Shown piece after piece: positions 12,137 to 24,369 of a stretch of 64,000 bases of DNA. The stretch is from Stropharia rugosoannulata (lineage: Eukaryota > Basidiomycota > Agaricomycetes > Agaricales > Strophariaceae), in the NCBI GenBank assembly GCA_028532985.1, contig JANCIK010000010.1, forward strand, positions 1,240,001 through 1,304,000. Direction: 5' to 3'. The first letter of the stretch is position 1, and the number at the start of each line of letters is the position of its first letter. The notes beneath the pieces are model-generated. The model made no database searches. It was not told where the DNA came from and saw nothing but the letters and a program-made list of their open reading frames with translations. The position numbers and the translations under genes are program-made.

Positions 12137-14183
12137 TTCGTCGCGTAGATGTGATGAGCGTACATAACGATGGTTCTTCGTCGCGTCCACGGATGGTTCG
12201 CCAGACCTTTCCCACGCACTTCGCCCCAAGCAACGGATCAATTTCGGGTTGATGCAATGGGAGATGCCGCGACGATCATTTCTGGGACGAAACAAGCCAC
12301 GGAAAACAAAATAAGAATACAGAAGATCAGATAAAACTACTCCAAGTTTGATTTAACGGTGACGAAGAAAACATATACGCATGGATGGAACAGCGCTTAT
12401 AACGTTCCATTGCCTGAGCATAAGGGAGTCTAAAAGAGAAACTACACTGTCTGAACTTGTTTGGTAAAACAGCTGTAAAATAGATTCGACTGCATTTAGC
12501 GCTCAGAACATATAATCCGTACACACAAAAACAAGTAACCGCTCTCCCGCGGAGATTGCTGTATCAGGTCATAAGACTGACCATCATGAGAAAGTGTAGT
12601 ACTAAGACAGACCTCTGTACATTTTAATTGGGCAAGCAACATGAATCCCACTCCATAAAGTTGTTTGCCTTTCTACTCTCATTTCTCTTGCACATGTGAC
12701 GATACGCAGCTAGAGCTAATATAACTTTAAACCCGTCCTTCACCCGCCGTGTCTAGGAGGGTAACATCCGTGAACATAGGCAGCGAATCCGATCCCATGT
12801 GCTTTCCACGCTCGACATCGTGAGAGTCTGTATTCTGATACCGGAATCTCCGCTATTCCGAAAACCACCTGGGCGACCTTCGGCGATTCGCTCCTGTACA
12901 CCCCATTTCCTTGTTATGTGCATATGCGTTGAGCAGGGTTAAACCGGAACTGTGCTACCAACATCTTGCCGAATCGATACGTTCGTCGTAAATGGACTCC
13001 GCGGCCTTGAGAATGTCGCCTCAGATGTGATGCTGCTGTCATCTCCGGGGCATATATATGAATGCCGTTCAATTCAAGATGCGCAGCAAGCTCAAGTCAA
13101 TTTTGAGAGGCCGCAGAACGTAGCATCATGACGATGGACTTCAACCTGGACTCGAGCAGAAATAAATACTCCTAAACCGCCTACTTTTTCCTTTGCATGC
13201 CAAGAGACAGAGACTGAACGGTCTCGCCATGACCACTGAGCATAAGGAGAGGTATTTACGGGACGGTGCAATTAGTCAACTCCCCTATCTAGCGGATTTA
13301 ACGGACCGCCTTAGTTGTCCCAATTTAAGGCGTGATGACACACTGCTCTCCGCTTACATGGTTAACATCCAGTTGCCGTATGTACGTACGGGGGTGACAA
13401 TCAGGAGCTTTCATGTGGAATAGTCACTGTCTTACTGAAGTCTTACTACGCAATATAAGGATGAATTCATGCCCTGCTATCTCCACCTTCCGACATAATT
13501 GTTTGATTTTAACATTCCTTCTCATTGTTTTTATCTAGCTAGGAAAACACTAAATTGAAAACCTGTGAAATAAAGAAACTCTCGGATAGATCGATCGGGT
13601 GAGAAAGAAATAAGCTTAAAATTCATTTTTGATCGCTGAGGTTCTGAAAATCATTAATCTGATTTTTCTATGTTGTCCTGATGTTCCAAGCGCCAACGCT
13701 CTACCCCAGGTCGCAGACATAACGAACATTGTCTATTGCAAAATATCGGAAAGACATCGGAAAGACATAGATAGAAGGCAAGATATTGACAAATATACCA
13801 CGATTCTAACTCCACATTTTTATCTAATCGTTATGCAATTGTCAATCATCATTTCTAAGATCAAGCCTCTGTTCAACGGACTTAAGCCGTGTTAAGGACC
13901 GTTACATACTGCTTCTCTCTTCTTCAGAATCTCCAAATCTCAGGGTATACTATTCCCGAGGAGTGTACGATGCTTGGCCGAGCTGCAATATCTCTTGATT
14001 TTACTAACTTTTTCTGAGTGAAAAGTTGTTATTATAAACATCATTTACTATTCCTACACGTTACAAATACACAGCTATGATACCAAAAAGTCACAAAGCG
14101 AAAACGACAATGAAGAAAAAAAGTTCAAACTATAGTCCACAGACATAACTTATACTTTTGCACAAAGCCCAAATTTTTCCTAT
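12137..14183. other. intergenic region, no gene seen
   Basis: Two kilobases between the DML1 promoter and the 3' end of the WOPR gene. Short frames at 12327-12524 (-), 13193-13423 (+) and 13629-13895 (+) have no family resemblance and unlike neighbouring genes show no good exon-exon continuation. The part from about 13430 to 14160 is strongly AT-rich. Confidence 0.45.
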
Positions 14184-15389
14184 TCAGAAGGTCACCTTGA
14201 ATTGTTGCAACGCTCGCCGATCCTCGTTTGACAGCGGCGCATATGAATGGCTCCCATGGTATCCACTCATCGTGTGTGCATGTGGAAGGGGCGGTCGCTT
14301 CTCGTACCCAATAGCTCCCAGTGCAGAAATGGGAGGGAGTTGAATTCTTGGAGTCGCCGAGTGGCTCGAGTGCTGAGATGCAATTCGCGAGGGCCCGTAC
14401 GACTGCACCGGCGACGGCGGATTTGAATAAACTGGCGACGCAGAGTCCTCATGTCTGTGGTACGGATACGCAGAGGGCGCGTGGCTGTAGCCGTCGCGAT
14501 CGTGCTCGTCGACAGGCTCGCTCTCATCCGAGTACGACGCGAAGCGATCCGTGCGCGTGCACAGCACTTTATTGCTGAAAAATACACCGCTCGGCGCGTG
14601 TATGTTGCGCAGGTACGGGTAGTGCTCGATGACTGGCAGGCGCGCGTAGTCTTCGCTCTAAAGCGCGGGAGAACAAGGTTATTTTAAGTCTCGAGGCAGA
14701 AACCCGTTGTGGCACGTACCGAGAAGTAGGCCACGACATGCCATTTTCGTGGTTCCGAAGAACCTGGGAGGTTCACTGTGACAGAGTAGGTTTGTTTTGT
14801 GAGCCCGTTGGGTTTTGATGGGCGGTCCTTCCGCCTGATCGGAGGGGGTACAATGGCGTTGGGATCTGATGCTCGTCGCGCTCTGTAGGACCACGGTTAC
14901 CATTCATGTTAAAGCCCGCTAATAAATAGTAAGTACGAACCTGCGAGCAGCCTTGGCGTCACGCTCCTCCTGGGTAGTTTCTATTTTCTCTTCGTAAAAG
15001 AGGTAGTCACCGCGCATTCGGCTTTGTGACCTGTATGGACGTCCAGAGCTGTCAACAAGGATCGACAGTGGTCCATTGAAAGCGTTTACCATCTTCTGCC
15101 ATCAGTCCAACGCAGGAGGCCGCCGTCGTCTTGCGCCTCTTCCCAGACGTAGACATGACCGCTTTTGAGTTCGTCGCGTTCGCTCGCTAGCAGGCGGCGC
15201 TTAAGCAGGGGGAGGATATTCAGGCGTACAGCCTCCAGAACAACGTGTGCATCGTGCACGTCGCGGATGTCTACCTCACAGTAAAAACGTGCGTCAACGA
15301 TCATAGAGGCAGCGATACATACGGAGAGATGGATGCGTAACAGCGCTCTCCTTGATGAGGCCGTAGGGACGAGGTGGAGGAGAGTACAT
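14184..15389 (-). CDS. Gti1/Pac2 family (WOPR domain) transcription regulator
   Basis: Spliced model: complement of 14184-14657, 14720-14882, 14941-15030, 15090-15270 and 15323-15389, closing in frame at 324 residues. The first half of the WOPR domain reads RDVHDAHVVLEAVRLNILPL, then RRLLASERDELKSGHVYVWE and LLRWTDGRRWSQSRMRGDYL; the second half has KQTYSVTVN, WHVVAYFS and LPVIEHYPYLRNI. The two halves are joined by a basic linker (PPPIRRKDRPSK). The C-terminal 110 residues are rich in Ser, Pro, His and Tyr. WOPR proteins (Wor1, Ryp1, Pac2, Gti1) bind DNA directly and act as master regulators of morphology, mating or virulence. Which subfamily this belongs to cannot be told from the sequence alone. 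The upstream gap is long (3.3 kb), as often seen with regulators. Confidence 0.88.
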
Positions 15390-18300
15390 GTTCGTGCTAG
15401 TGATGCGGGGGCATTGATCTTCAGGCGAATCTTATATATGTTTCGATCAGGAGGTAGTGGTATAAACGTGGATTTTGGTGCATCTCGTTTCTCGGGGAGT
15501 TAGCGGAGCCATGCGAGGTATTGTGCCCTTCGTGATATGACAAGAGTACTGAAAACAGATTCAACTTGTCCTTTCCAGCAAGACAGATTCGAAGTGTCAC
15601 GATCTCGCTTTCGTACCAAATATGACAGCCGGTCCGAATGGCTAAATACGTCGACAAGCAGTTCTTACAGTCCATTTTTGTTCGCCCGTGAGGCTTATTT
15701 GAATACCGTCTTGTATACATTTGTTAATTCTCTATGGGCGCTACAAGTCTAACCTTTACAGCTGAGAGGCCGAAATCAATGGACGAGAGCTGATGTATTA
15801 CAAGTCGTGGCGTTTAATGAATAATGGGCCCCAGAACGAGGTGTAGATGCTATTCACATTGCCTGCCTCAACCCTTTAATCAAAGGGGAAACTTCGGGTC
15901 TTCCGAGGTTTTCCCTTCCAGGCTACCAAAATACGCAAACTCTGGCAATATCTCAACCTATTAGCATCCAAACATTGGAAAGTAAGTATCTCGGAATAAC
16001 ACGATACAGAAACTTATTCATAAATCTTGGCATTATATGTGAAGAAGAGGGCCCACCGCGATTATTGTGCATGACCAGCGGTTGTTTCAAGGTGTTTTCT
16101 GTCTAAAATGTACTTGCTACTGACATCCTACATATACGCGTTTTAGCCTCGAGGACTATTTACACAAGCATTTGGTCAGCATCGAGCAGCCGTGACGTCA
16201 TTCAAATTTGGATGCTGCGCGGGTTTTGCACCAATGTCGAGTCTGAGAAAGACGAGAGAAACTGACCTTACGACTTTCATGCACCACCGCAGTGACTGCC
16301 CACCACGTACAACAATTCTCTCATGTATGTGTCTTAAAGGCGCAATTATTCTCAATGTGGAAATCGTCCGAGGGCGTCGAGCGATAGGGAATGCTGAATT
16401 GACCCAGTACCGAGGTAGATAGTCCCAGCTGGCCTATGAATAAGAGAGGGATATCCTCATTGAGGATATCTGTCCAGGTAGATGGGTAGGCCGGTAGTGA
16501 TATTTGGGGTGGCGAGTGAACAACGGCTGCAATGGTTCTTGGCGTCCAGCTGACATTGGATGTGCGGTGACAAAGAAAAGAGACACTGTGAATTCCACCG
16601 CAGCAACGAACGAGACAGCCAGGACACAAGCTACAACGCTGGCCCAATCTCCATCGCGAACGGCGCGGCAAGGGAGAACCGGTCTATAAATAGGCGCCCA
16701 GCGTGTACTACGCGAGAGATTACTGCCTTAACCGAGTATACTTGTACCGGCAGACCGATGAACACCTCGGACCGCGCAGTGTTTTGCTGGTCTAAAATTG
16801 GATGTTCAGGACAGTCTAGTGTGAATTAGAGCCTAAAAACATGAGCATCTCGCAGTCAGGGGCGAATCTTTGGGGATGAGGATAAAAATACTGTTAGGAG
16901 ATAAACGCAACGAGGCAGCGTCTCGCAGCGCGACTTGCGGGTAAAACATTTTGAGGTGACGGAAGTATATCTGTACTACGGCCATAACGCTAGATAGAAG
17001 TTGCCAGCTCATGATATAGAAAACTAGAACGTTCAGTAGACCAGTTTATCAAGGGACGAAATATGTCTCTGATAGGTGATCAGCTGGCACCGTCCACTTC
17101 TTTCGGAATCTGAAAGTACCAGCTCTGGATTTGGAATCGTTGGAGATGCTACTGTACGAGTGATCGATAACTTTGTACACCTTGAAGAGATGTGCTATAG
17201 AGTTCAGAGTAAGTAACTTTTCGATAAGCTTCCAAGGAAGTAAAGTGGCGCCTAGTCAGCTAGTTACTGCAAAGAGAAATCCGGTTCTTGCTGTTCCTAT
17301 GAGTTTAATTGACAAGTGTCTGTATGTGCCTAAATAATCATAACGGGCGACTTTTCCGCCTTGAAATGCCGGCACAAACCTGTGGCGGTCGCAGTTATCG
17401 ATCAATCACTCGCTTCCAAATGGCTTCAATATGAGTAAATAGATACACCTGCCTCACTCCGCACTATTGCAGACGGTGCATGAGACCAAAGTCTACCGTC
17501 TCATCTTGAGTTTAATATGACCCAGATGACCGACTGTATGAGTTAGCTAGTCTCATCGTGCCACCGCTTGACCATCGACGTACAGCCGGGCTACAATTAG
17601 TCCTCCCGGCTTGGAGCTACGGGCGAGTACCCGAGAAGACACTTACGTGCGTCTGTGTGTCATGTCCATGTTCTTCAGCTAACCGACTTGAGCAAGAAGT
17701 TGCAAGACTTGCAAAATCTCTTGAAATGATCTAGGGTATAATTCCAAAGAAATGATGACATCAAATGATCGATTGATGGGCTCTGCCGATTGGGAAGTAC
17801 CTTATTACGTGACCCAATTGGGAAGGGGACCCGAGATGCGAGGATGGCACGAGGTGGCACGGTAAGAATGCCAATTTACAGACGCCAGTAGGAGCTGGTA
17901 GATTAATTAAACACTCTTGAATGTCTATGTTCCAGGTACTAACACACTAATGCCAACAATATTTATTGGAAACTAAACCTAAACTCCATACATACAAAAA
18001 ATCAAGTTGATAACTCGTCCTATCTTTTAGTCTACATAAACTCACGAGATTTAAATTTAACGTCGTCTAAAGTCCACTTAACTGTGTCTTAATCTGAGAT
18101 GTACATCAGCTACTATACTACAAATTGTTGTATCTGTTCAACTGGGCAATAGAAATTAAATGGAGACCATGTTTTATTCAAACACAACAACCCCAAGATA
18201 CATCTCCTGTCTCTTATTTCGTGATGTAGGCCTCATACAAAACATGCTAGAAGAAGTGCAATGAGATAATCCAAATGTACTGTAAAAGATTTGGTTCCAG

Positions 18301-18680
18301 TCGATGCGTTATTCAAACCTGTTCGAAAAGTATCTTCGATCAATCATATGCAAGGATCAAGATCTTCACGGTAAGAGCGTTTGCATTAGCCTTATTTGTA
18401 CCTCATAAATATACCAAAGCCTCCTTACATGTGTACTGAAAAAATGGGATCCTATCAGAGATGTTGTGTATGTTAAATTGTATGTTGTGCCTATCATACC
18501 AAGAGACTTTGACGGAACAATTACGTAAGTCGGTTGTCTTGACAAGGCTATGCTTATACTGGTGGCTGTGCAAAGACGGTCGGCAGTCGCCATCTTCGAC
18601 GAGTGGCGAGGCGCGACTTTACCAACACTTTACACTCCTAATTTCCTTAAGTTCTTCAGACTTCCGTTTGATTTCTGGAG
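15390..18680. other. long intergenic region, possibly with a decayed gene
   Basis: This 3.3-kb gap separates the divergently transcribed WOPR gene (-) and mucin-like gene (+). I see no intact gene. On the minus strand at about 16480-16830 two adjacent open frames join into a plausible membrane-protein segment if one base is shifted (see findings). A 21-nt palindrome lies at 16450-16470. The remainder is AT-rich with short, unrelated frames. The stretch is probably the promoter region of the WOPR gene and the mucin gene. Confidence 0.45.
16450..16470. repeat. perfect 10-bp palindrome with 1-nt centre
   Basis: Two 10-bp arms, GATATCCTCA and TGAGGATATC, flank a single T. It could be a binding site for a dimeric protein or a chance hairpin; it lies about 1 kb upstream of the WOPR gene. 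Confidence 0.6.
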
Positions 18681-20208
18681 ATGCAATTCAAAAGACAAGG
18701 CGCTGTGACTTCGACGGACTCATCGCTTCCTCAGGCAAGTTTTTTTTTGACATTTTTATTGAATTATCGTGACAACACCCTGGCTGACAACAATCGATGA
18801 CTCCAGGACTCTACTACAGATTCTCTTACTTCTACGGATATCACAACTTCAATCACTTCCAGTACTACTAGCTCTACTACTACATCGTCCACTTCGACCA
18901 GGTGAGTATCACTATCTTTGCGTCTCCATCATACTTGATCCTGATGAGTCTCTTAGTACGTCATCTACTAGTACTAGTAGCACTACCTCGCAATCAACCT
19001 CGACCACACATACGACTTCAACGACGTCGACGACATCGACAAGTACTTCTACATCACAAACCAATAATGATACTTCATCTACTACCAGTAGTACCAGCAG
19101 TCAAGTCTCAAGTTCGAGCTCTGCAGAAGCTTCACAAGCACCAACGAGTAGTAACAACACCCCCGACTTGACACCGGCAAGCAGTCCTGAAAGTACGATA
19201 ACACCAACGACGACAGCTAATTATACCACCATTGTAACAAATGTTGGGGGGATATCGACCACGGTAAGTGGTACAGGACCTGAGACATGCCTTCTCTGAC
19301 ATTTATTGTACCTCTGCTAGATTGTTTCTCAATTGCCTACCTCTCTAGTTGCTTCCTCGCAGACCGATTCTAACTCAAGTCGCACAGCGACGATTGCTGG
19401 TGCAACCACAGGCGTATTTGTTCTCATAGTCGTAGCCCTGACAATGGTTTTTGTCTACCGGAAACACAAGCTGCGGAGGGACCAAATGTCATCTGGGAAG
19501 AAGCGGGAGGGCCATGGGCTGCTCGACGGGGAAGATTTCGACGACTACGATACTCCTCTGAGTATGAGGCAGACAAGTTCATACGCACAGTCCTTCTCCC
19601 GCCCGTCTTCGCCAGCGCCGAGCTTGCTCAAATCGCGAGTCACTGGCACGGGCTCAATATTCCGTGAGGAAATTTGGCCCCCGCCGGGCTTTGTTGACCC
19701 CATCTCGAAAAATAACAGTCAGGTTAACCTTGGCGGGATAGTAGACGACGTGATGGGTCCCGCACCCTCCGCACATGCTCGCGACCTGACAGATGCCAGT
19801 ACCTCTTCTAACCTCTCCGCCTCAACTGCCACCACCGTGACTCCCCTTCTGGCAGGGCAGCAGAATTACGACGACCCCTTCTCTGGGTCGGCGAGCCAGG
19901 CTTCGTTCTATGGCCCTACTTCTTACTTCCTGCCACCTGGGGCATCCCCGCCCATGCAGCCTGGCATGCCGAACGTGATGTCACCTTCATCAGAAGCTTC
20001 ATCGCAACTATACGGTTCAGGAAACTCTTTAAATTCCATGTCTACCTCCCATTCCGCGTCTGTTGTACCCACTCAAGGGACTTTGCTGCCTCCTAGGTCT
20101 GTTTCGACGGTGCCCAAAAAGTCGAGCCCATTGGCAAGAGCATTGACCAGCAATCAGAAACAGCATACTTCTCAAGATCCACTCGAGCTGCTTGGTTCTA
20201 GCTCATGA
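18681..20208 (+). CDS. mucin-like single-pass membrane protein, Ser/Thr-rich
   Basis: Spliced model: 18681-18734, 18807-18901, 18957-19263 and 19321-20208, 447 residues in frame. The N-terminal 150 residues are almost all Ser and Thr, expected to be heavily O-mannosylated outside the cell. A single membrane helix follows at about residues 175-198 (IAGATTGVFVLIVVALTMVF), then a basic stop-transfer run (YRKHKLRR) and a 250-residue cytoplasmic tail rich in Ser, Pro and Gly, with GSIFREEIWPPPGF. No N-terminal signal peptide is seen, so the helix may act as a reverse anchor. The layout resembles Mid2/Wsc-type wall stress sensors, but no WSC domain is present, so that role is only a possibility. 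The first intron uses a GC-AG pair (GCAAGT donor). Confidence 0.75.
18735..18806 (+). other. GC-AG intron
   Basis: The donor is CAG|GCAAGT and the acceptor CTCCAG. Splicing here joins MQFKRQGAVTSTDSSLPQ in phase 0 to the Ser/Thr-rich exon. No GT donor nearby preserves the frame. Confidence 0.65.
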
Positions 20209-20561
20209 TGGCTATTCCCGACTCATTTACTTGCTTCCTTCCTATTCACCTACGCAGCTCATTCATCGTCTGTCTTGGAACCCACTGTGTGAATGACTAA
20301 TTTATGGAACGGACACCACGGACACTGTTGTGACACCTGTATATTTGTATACACCTAGATAATTTCACTGCATTACTAAACTATCACTGCTATACGACAG
20401 GATTTGTCTGGCGGTGGCCCCATTTCAGCCTCATCCGGAAGTTGTTCAACCTCTGGGTCAAACAAATCACGTTCGATCGTTAAATAACAAGTATATAAGC
20501 GGGGCGCCAAACACCTCCCTCTTTCACTTTAACCCACATCGTCGCGCAGAGATACCCGCCC
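20209..20561 (+). promoter_or_regulatory. promoter region of first SDR gene, TATA box at 20492
   Basis: A 353-bp gap. TATATAAG at 20492-20499 lies 70 bp before the ATG at 20562, a usual spacing for fungal TATA boxes. No coding signal is seen in the gap. Confidence 0.55.
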
Positions 20562-21832
20562 ATGCCCAAGTCCAACGGAAACAGCGTCATAAACCCGCCC
20601 GAAGTCGGCAGGCCAAGCCAGATTCTCGGGCGTCAGATACCTACTCTGCAGTTCACGTTGCAAAATATTCTCATGTCGATGGCGGCTGTCATTACCGCGA
20701 GTGCGTCGCTCATGCTCACAGTAATGTTCGTTCTCCCGCTCGCAGCGTGCCGCTCTTTGTTCCCCATGGACATGTTCAGGCGTCCCATCCCAGAAGGCCG
20801 GGGGAAAGTCGTGCTCATCGTCGGTGCCTCTCGCGGGATTGGGTTCAACGTGTTGAAGTTGTATGCGGATGAGGAGGGCACCGTCGTCATCGCTGCGTCA
20901 CGCTCCATAGGTTTGCTAAAATTGGCTCCGGGCGATTTCATTTACTGACCAGTGCGTGTCACGCGTAGATTCATTAAGAAAGGCGGTCATCGAGCTTGGC
21001 GATACGCGTGCCATTATCCAATGTGCAGAAATCGATCTGACAGCGTCGAAGAAACAGCTTGCGGAAAGTATTCGCTCACTGGACAAGCAGTACGGACCCA
21101 TCACCCACCTATACGAAGTCAGCGGCATATCGAATCACCTTAAGGATAGCTCGCAGTGGGGCCTGGTTAGTCTGCTCGCCTTTACTTACTCATGGATCTA
21201 ACTGGCCGAATATCTAAGTAGAGCGTTACAGAGGAAATGATTAATGTCAATGTCTCTGGGACCGTCGCATCTATTCTCACCATGTATGAGCTCATGAAAG
21301 AACGCAACTACGGCACAATCGTCAGTGTATTTATTATGCAAACTTCCGTTGTTCTAAATCTTACCGTCCAGTGCATCGTCGGCTCTGTGGCTGGATTGTA
21401 TGGCCCCGCTAATATGATCTCTTACGCAGCTACGAAATCGTTTGTGAACACATTTGCGAGTTCCCTACGCGTCTTGGCAGCGCCGTGTGGAGTGGAAGTG
21501 ATCACAGTACAGCCGGGATTCATTGACACACGCATGACGAAGCAGATGCGCGGTCAAGGCAGCACTGTTCCCGGCATGGAGTTTGAGAGCGCATATGGGA
21601 TGGCCTACCACATGAAATCGGCCGTTGAACACGGTGGCGTCAGCTTGGTTAGCTGGCCCGTCAGGCAAAGCGTTGTTATGTATGCGTTAAAAGGTACGTC
21701 GGACACTCAACGGACACTGGCCATGTTTTTCATATCCTGACACAATATGTTACAGCTGTAAACCCCATTTGTGATGAGCTTGGCCGTTGGGCTTCGATGA
21801 AGATGGGCATAGCGGGGAAGAAAATCACGTAA
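20562..21832 (+). CDS. short-chain dehydrogenase/reductase, membrane-anchored, copy 1
   Basis: Spliced model: 20562-20910, 20969-21165, 21222-21320, 21372-21693 and 21756-21832, 347 residues. An N-terminal hydrophobic stretch (about residues 38-65) precedes the Rossmann fold. The nucleotide-binding motif is VLIVGASRGIG; the later NVSG block and GSVAGLYGPANMISYAATK carry the catalytic Ser and the YxxxK pair; VQPGFIDTRM is the usual post-catalytic loop. This is a classical SDR, probably NADP-dependent (S-R after the glycine motif) and tethered to a membrane. It resembles 3-ketosphinganine reductases in layout but is clearly distinct from the true one at 58339-59538. The substrate is unknown. 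It forms a tandem pair with 22194-23460, and all four intron positions and phases are shared. Confidence 0.85.
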
Positions 21833-22193
21833 GCGCCGGTTGGCATGATAGGCGCCCGTGTACTTGTTTGTACAATATTCCCTTTTGGGTCCATTCCGAC
21901 AGTAATTATTATGTATACCGAGAAAGATGACTACCTACAAATCTAATCAATAGTAATGTCACCACACCCACAAGAAAGCTTGCTTTTCTTTGAAAAGTAC
22001 TAGTAATAGTATGATGTCAACGGTGAATTGACTCGATCGAACTCGTATACTAAAGAGGCGACGCTAAACAACTTAAGCCTACAATAATTGAAGCTCAGCA
22101 CTTGCCAGCTCTATTCGTGACTATCACTCCTCTGGATACTCTTTTCAAAAAACTAGTATCCCGCCTAGATTACTATCATCAAAAAGTCTCAAT
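21833..22193 (+). promoter_or_regulatory. gap between the two SDR genes
   Basis: A 361-bp spacer holding the terminator of copy 1 and the promoter of copy 2. No coding signal and no clear TATA box were seen. Confidence 0.4.
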
Positions 22194-23460
22194 ATGAATC
22201 CTCAAGAAGTTAAAAAGCCTGGAATCGTCTCAGCTCGACAAATCCCCACCTTCCGATTCGCTCTCCAGAATATCGCCATCTCCTTTGCGTCCGTGATAGT
22301 ATCCACCGCATCTCTTGCATTCACCGCATCCGTTGTACTCCCGCTCTCCGCGTGCAGGTCCATACTTCCTGCGCGCATGTTAAACAATGCTATATCAGGA
22401 GAGCGGGGCAAGGTTGTTTTGATTGTTGGCGCGTCTCGCGGGATAGGGTATAACGTCATGAAGCAGTATGTCAACGAGACCAGTACTACCGTAATTGCTG
22501 TTTCGCGTACTATGGGTAAGCGTTTGTCACTTTAGGCGGTCACCACATTGGCCTTATTGACCCACTATAGATTCCGTACGGAAAGCGGTCGATGGTCTAG
22601 GCAGTACTAGTGCTAGAGTGGAGTGTGTAGCAATAGATTTAATGTCTCCGAAAAAGCAAATCGAGGAGAGTATTCGCTCACTGGATGCAAAATTTGGTCC
22701 TGTTACGCATTTGTACCAGATCAGTGGGATTTCCAACCACTTGGAGGACGAATCACAGTGGGGTCTGGTAAGTCCTATACTGTTTGAGCTCGTCTCTGCA
22801 CGCTTTAAAGCTTTACCGATGAATATGCGCTAGGACGTGACACAGGATATGATTGACGTTAACGTTTCGGGGACCGTTGCGTCTGCACTGACGATGTACG
22901 CATTGATGAAGGAACGCCAATATGGAAAAATGGTTGGTATATATCATTACTAGTGTTTTTTGAGAGACATTAATCTTGCTTTGATTCTTCAATTCGCGAT
23001 AGTGCATTGTTGGCTCTGTTGCTGGCCTTTACGGCCCCGCAAACATGATTTCATACGCATCCACCAAATCGTTTGTGAACACCTTCTCGTCCTCTTTGCG
23101 TGTTCTTGCTGCACCATCTGGTGTTGAAGTCGTCACCGTCCAGCCGGGATTTATTGATACGCGTATGACGAAGAAGATGCGCGGTCAAGAAAACTCTATG
23201 CCTGCCATGGAGTTTGCGAGTGCCGAAGGCATGGCAATCCGGATGAAGGATGCGGTTGAGGGCGGCGGAGTTGGCCTCGTTAGCTGGCCTGTCCGCCAGA
23301 CTGCGATGATGTACGCATTGAAATGTAAGAGATGATTGTTTCTCATTAAAAAATCGGCTAATATGTACCACCTTAATCAATAGCCGTTAATCCTATTTGT
23401 GATGAGCTTGGACGCTGGGCGTCGATGAAGATGGGAATGTCCGGCAAAAAGATAACATAA
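22194..23460 (+). CDS. short-chain dehydrogenase/reductase, membrane-anchored, copy 2
   Basis: Spliced model: 22194-22515, 22571-22767, 22834-22932, 23003-23324 and 23384-23460, 338 residues. The motifs match copy 1: N-terminal hydrophobic segment, VLIVGASRGIGYN, NVSGTVASALTMY, GSVAGLYGPANMISYASTK with Ser and YxxxK, VQPGFIDTRMTKKM, and the C-terminus DELGRWASMKMGMSGKKIT. Four exons have identical length in both copies (197, 99, 322 and 77 nt); only exon 1 differs (322 against 349 nt) because the N-terminus of copy 2 is shorter. The pair therefore arose by tandem duplication of a whole intron-containing gene. Function and substrate are unknown; both appear intact. Confidence 0.86.
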
Positions 23461-24369
23461 TAAGCTGCGGTATTGATACTCCATAGATACTGAGATTCGC
23501 CTAGGTTACTGGTTCAGATGTTATTTCATGTACATTTATAGGTCAGTTAAGAGCCGGAACGATAACATCCAACCTGTCCTTGCTCTTGAAAGTGACTTTA
23601 GGTAGCCATACCAATAATTAATATTTGTATATCTATTTAGGAGCCGGACATGAAGCTACGGTAGGTAATTTATGTAAGTTTGAAAGGTATCTACCCCTCA
23701 AGATCTCATTAGTTCAATTTTAGTCTGATGATTGGGAAAGGCGGGGCATTATATATTAACCGTCCATAACGAGGTTCGCGATGAGATGAGTTTCAGGGTG
23801 TTCAGTCAACTTATTACTCATAACAAAGGCATGCAACTCGAGGGTCGACATGGATTCTGGAAATACACCTATTTTTAGAGTCTTCGGCAAGGCTGCATCA
23901 ACGCCAGCTTCCCGAATTGGAAAGTACTAACATAATAGGAAATGTATGAACACACCATTGTGGACAGCTTTCGATTCATTAGAAGCTCTGGGGTCCCTAC
24001 CTCTTACATGCAGATACTCTGCCTTGTAGTAATTTTCTCTAAACTCTGTCTTAAATGAGCAAGAGTATTCAAGCGGCCGGACTGACAGGGGGATTGCAGG
24101 AGGACTTCATTTAGTTGGCATTTCATTTTAAATTAGTAGAATATATTGCCTCATATCGAAATTTCCAGCACGCAAGTCAGCAGTAAATAAATTAAAGCGG
24201 AAAAGCATGTTTCCAATAGGCGGGGTAGTCATTTGAATCCCCATGCCCCGATACCACATTCGTGATCCGACGTCCACTGATCCACGAGAAATGGCGACGT
24301 GATCCACTCTGTCTCCCTATAAATGGCGAGTGGGACCGTGCCTTATCTTCAGCCTCCTCACCTCACAAA
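23461..24369 (+). promoter_or_regulatory. intergenic region with TATA box for the GH17 gene
   Basis: No gene is seen in these 0.9 kb. TATAAAT at 24318-24324 lies 46 bp before the ATG of the GH17 gene. Confidence 0.5.

Noticed and set aside
13193..13423. 76-codon frame on the plus strand in the DML1-WOPR gap
   Set aside because: No resemblance to any family and no continuation through plausible introns.
20414..20872. 152-codon plus-strand frame over the first SDR exon
   Set aside because: Arg/His/Pro-rich shadow of the SDR reading frame.
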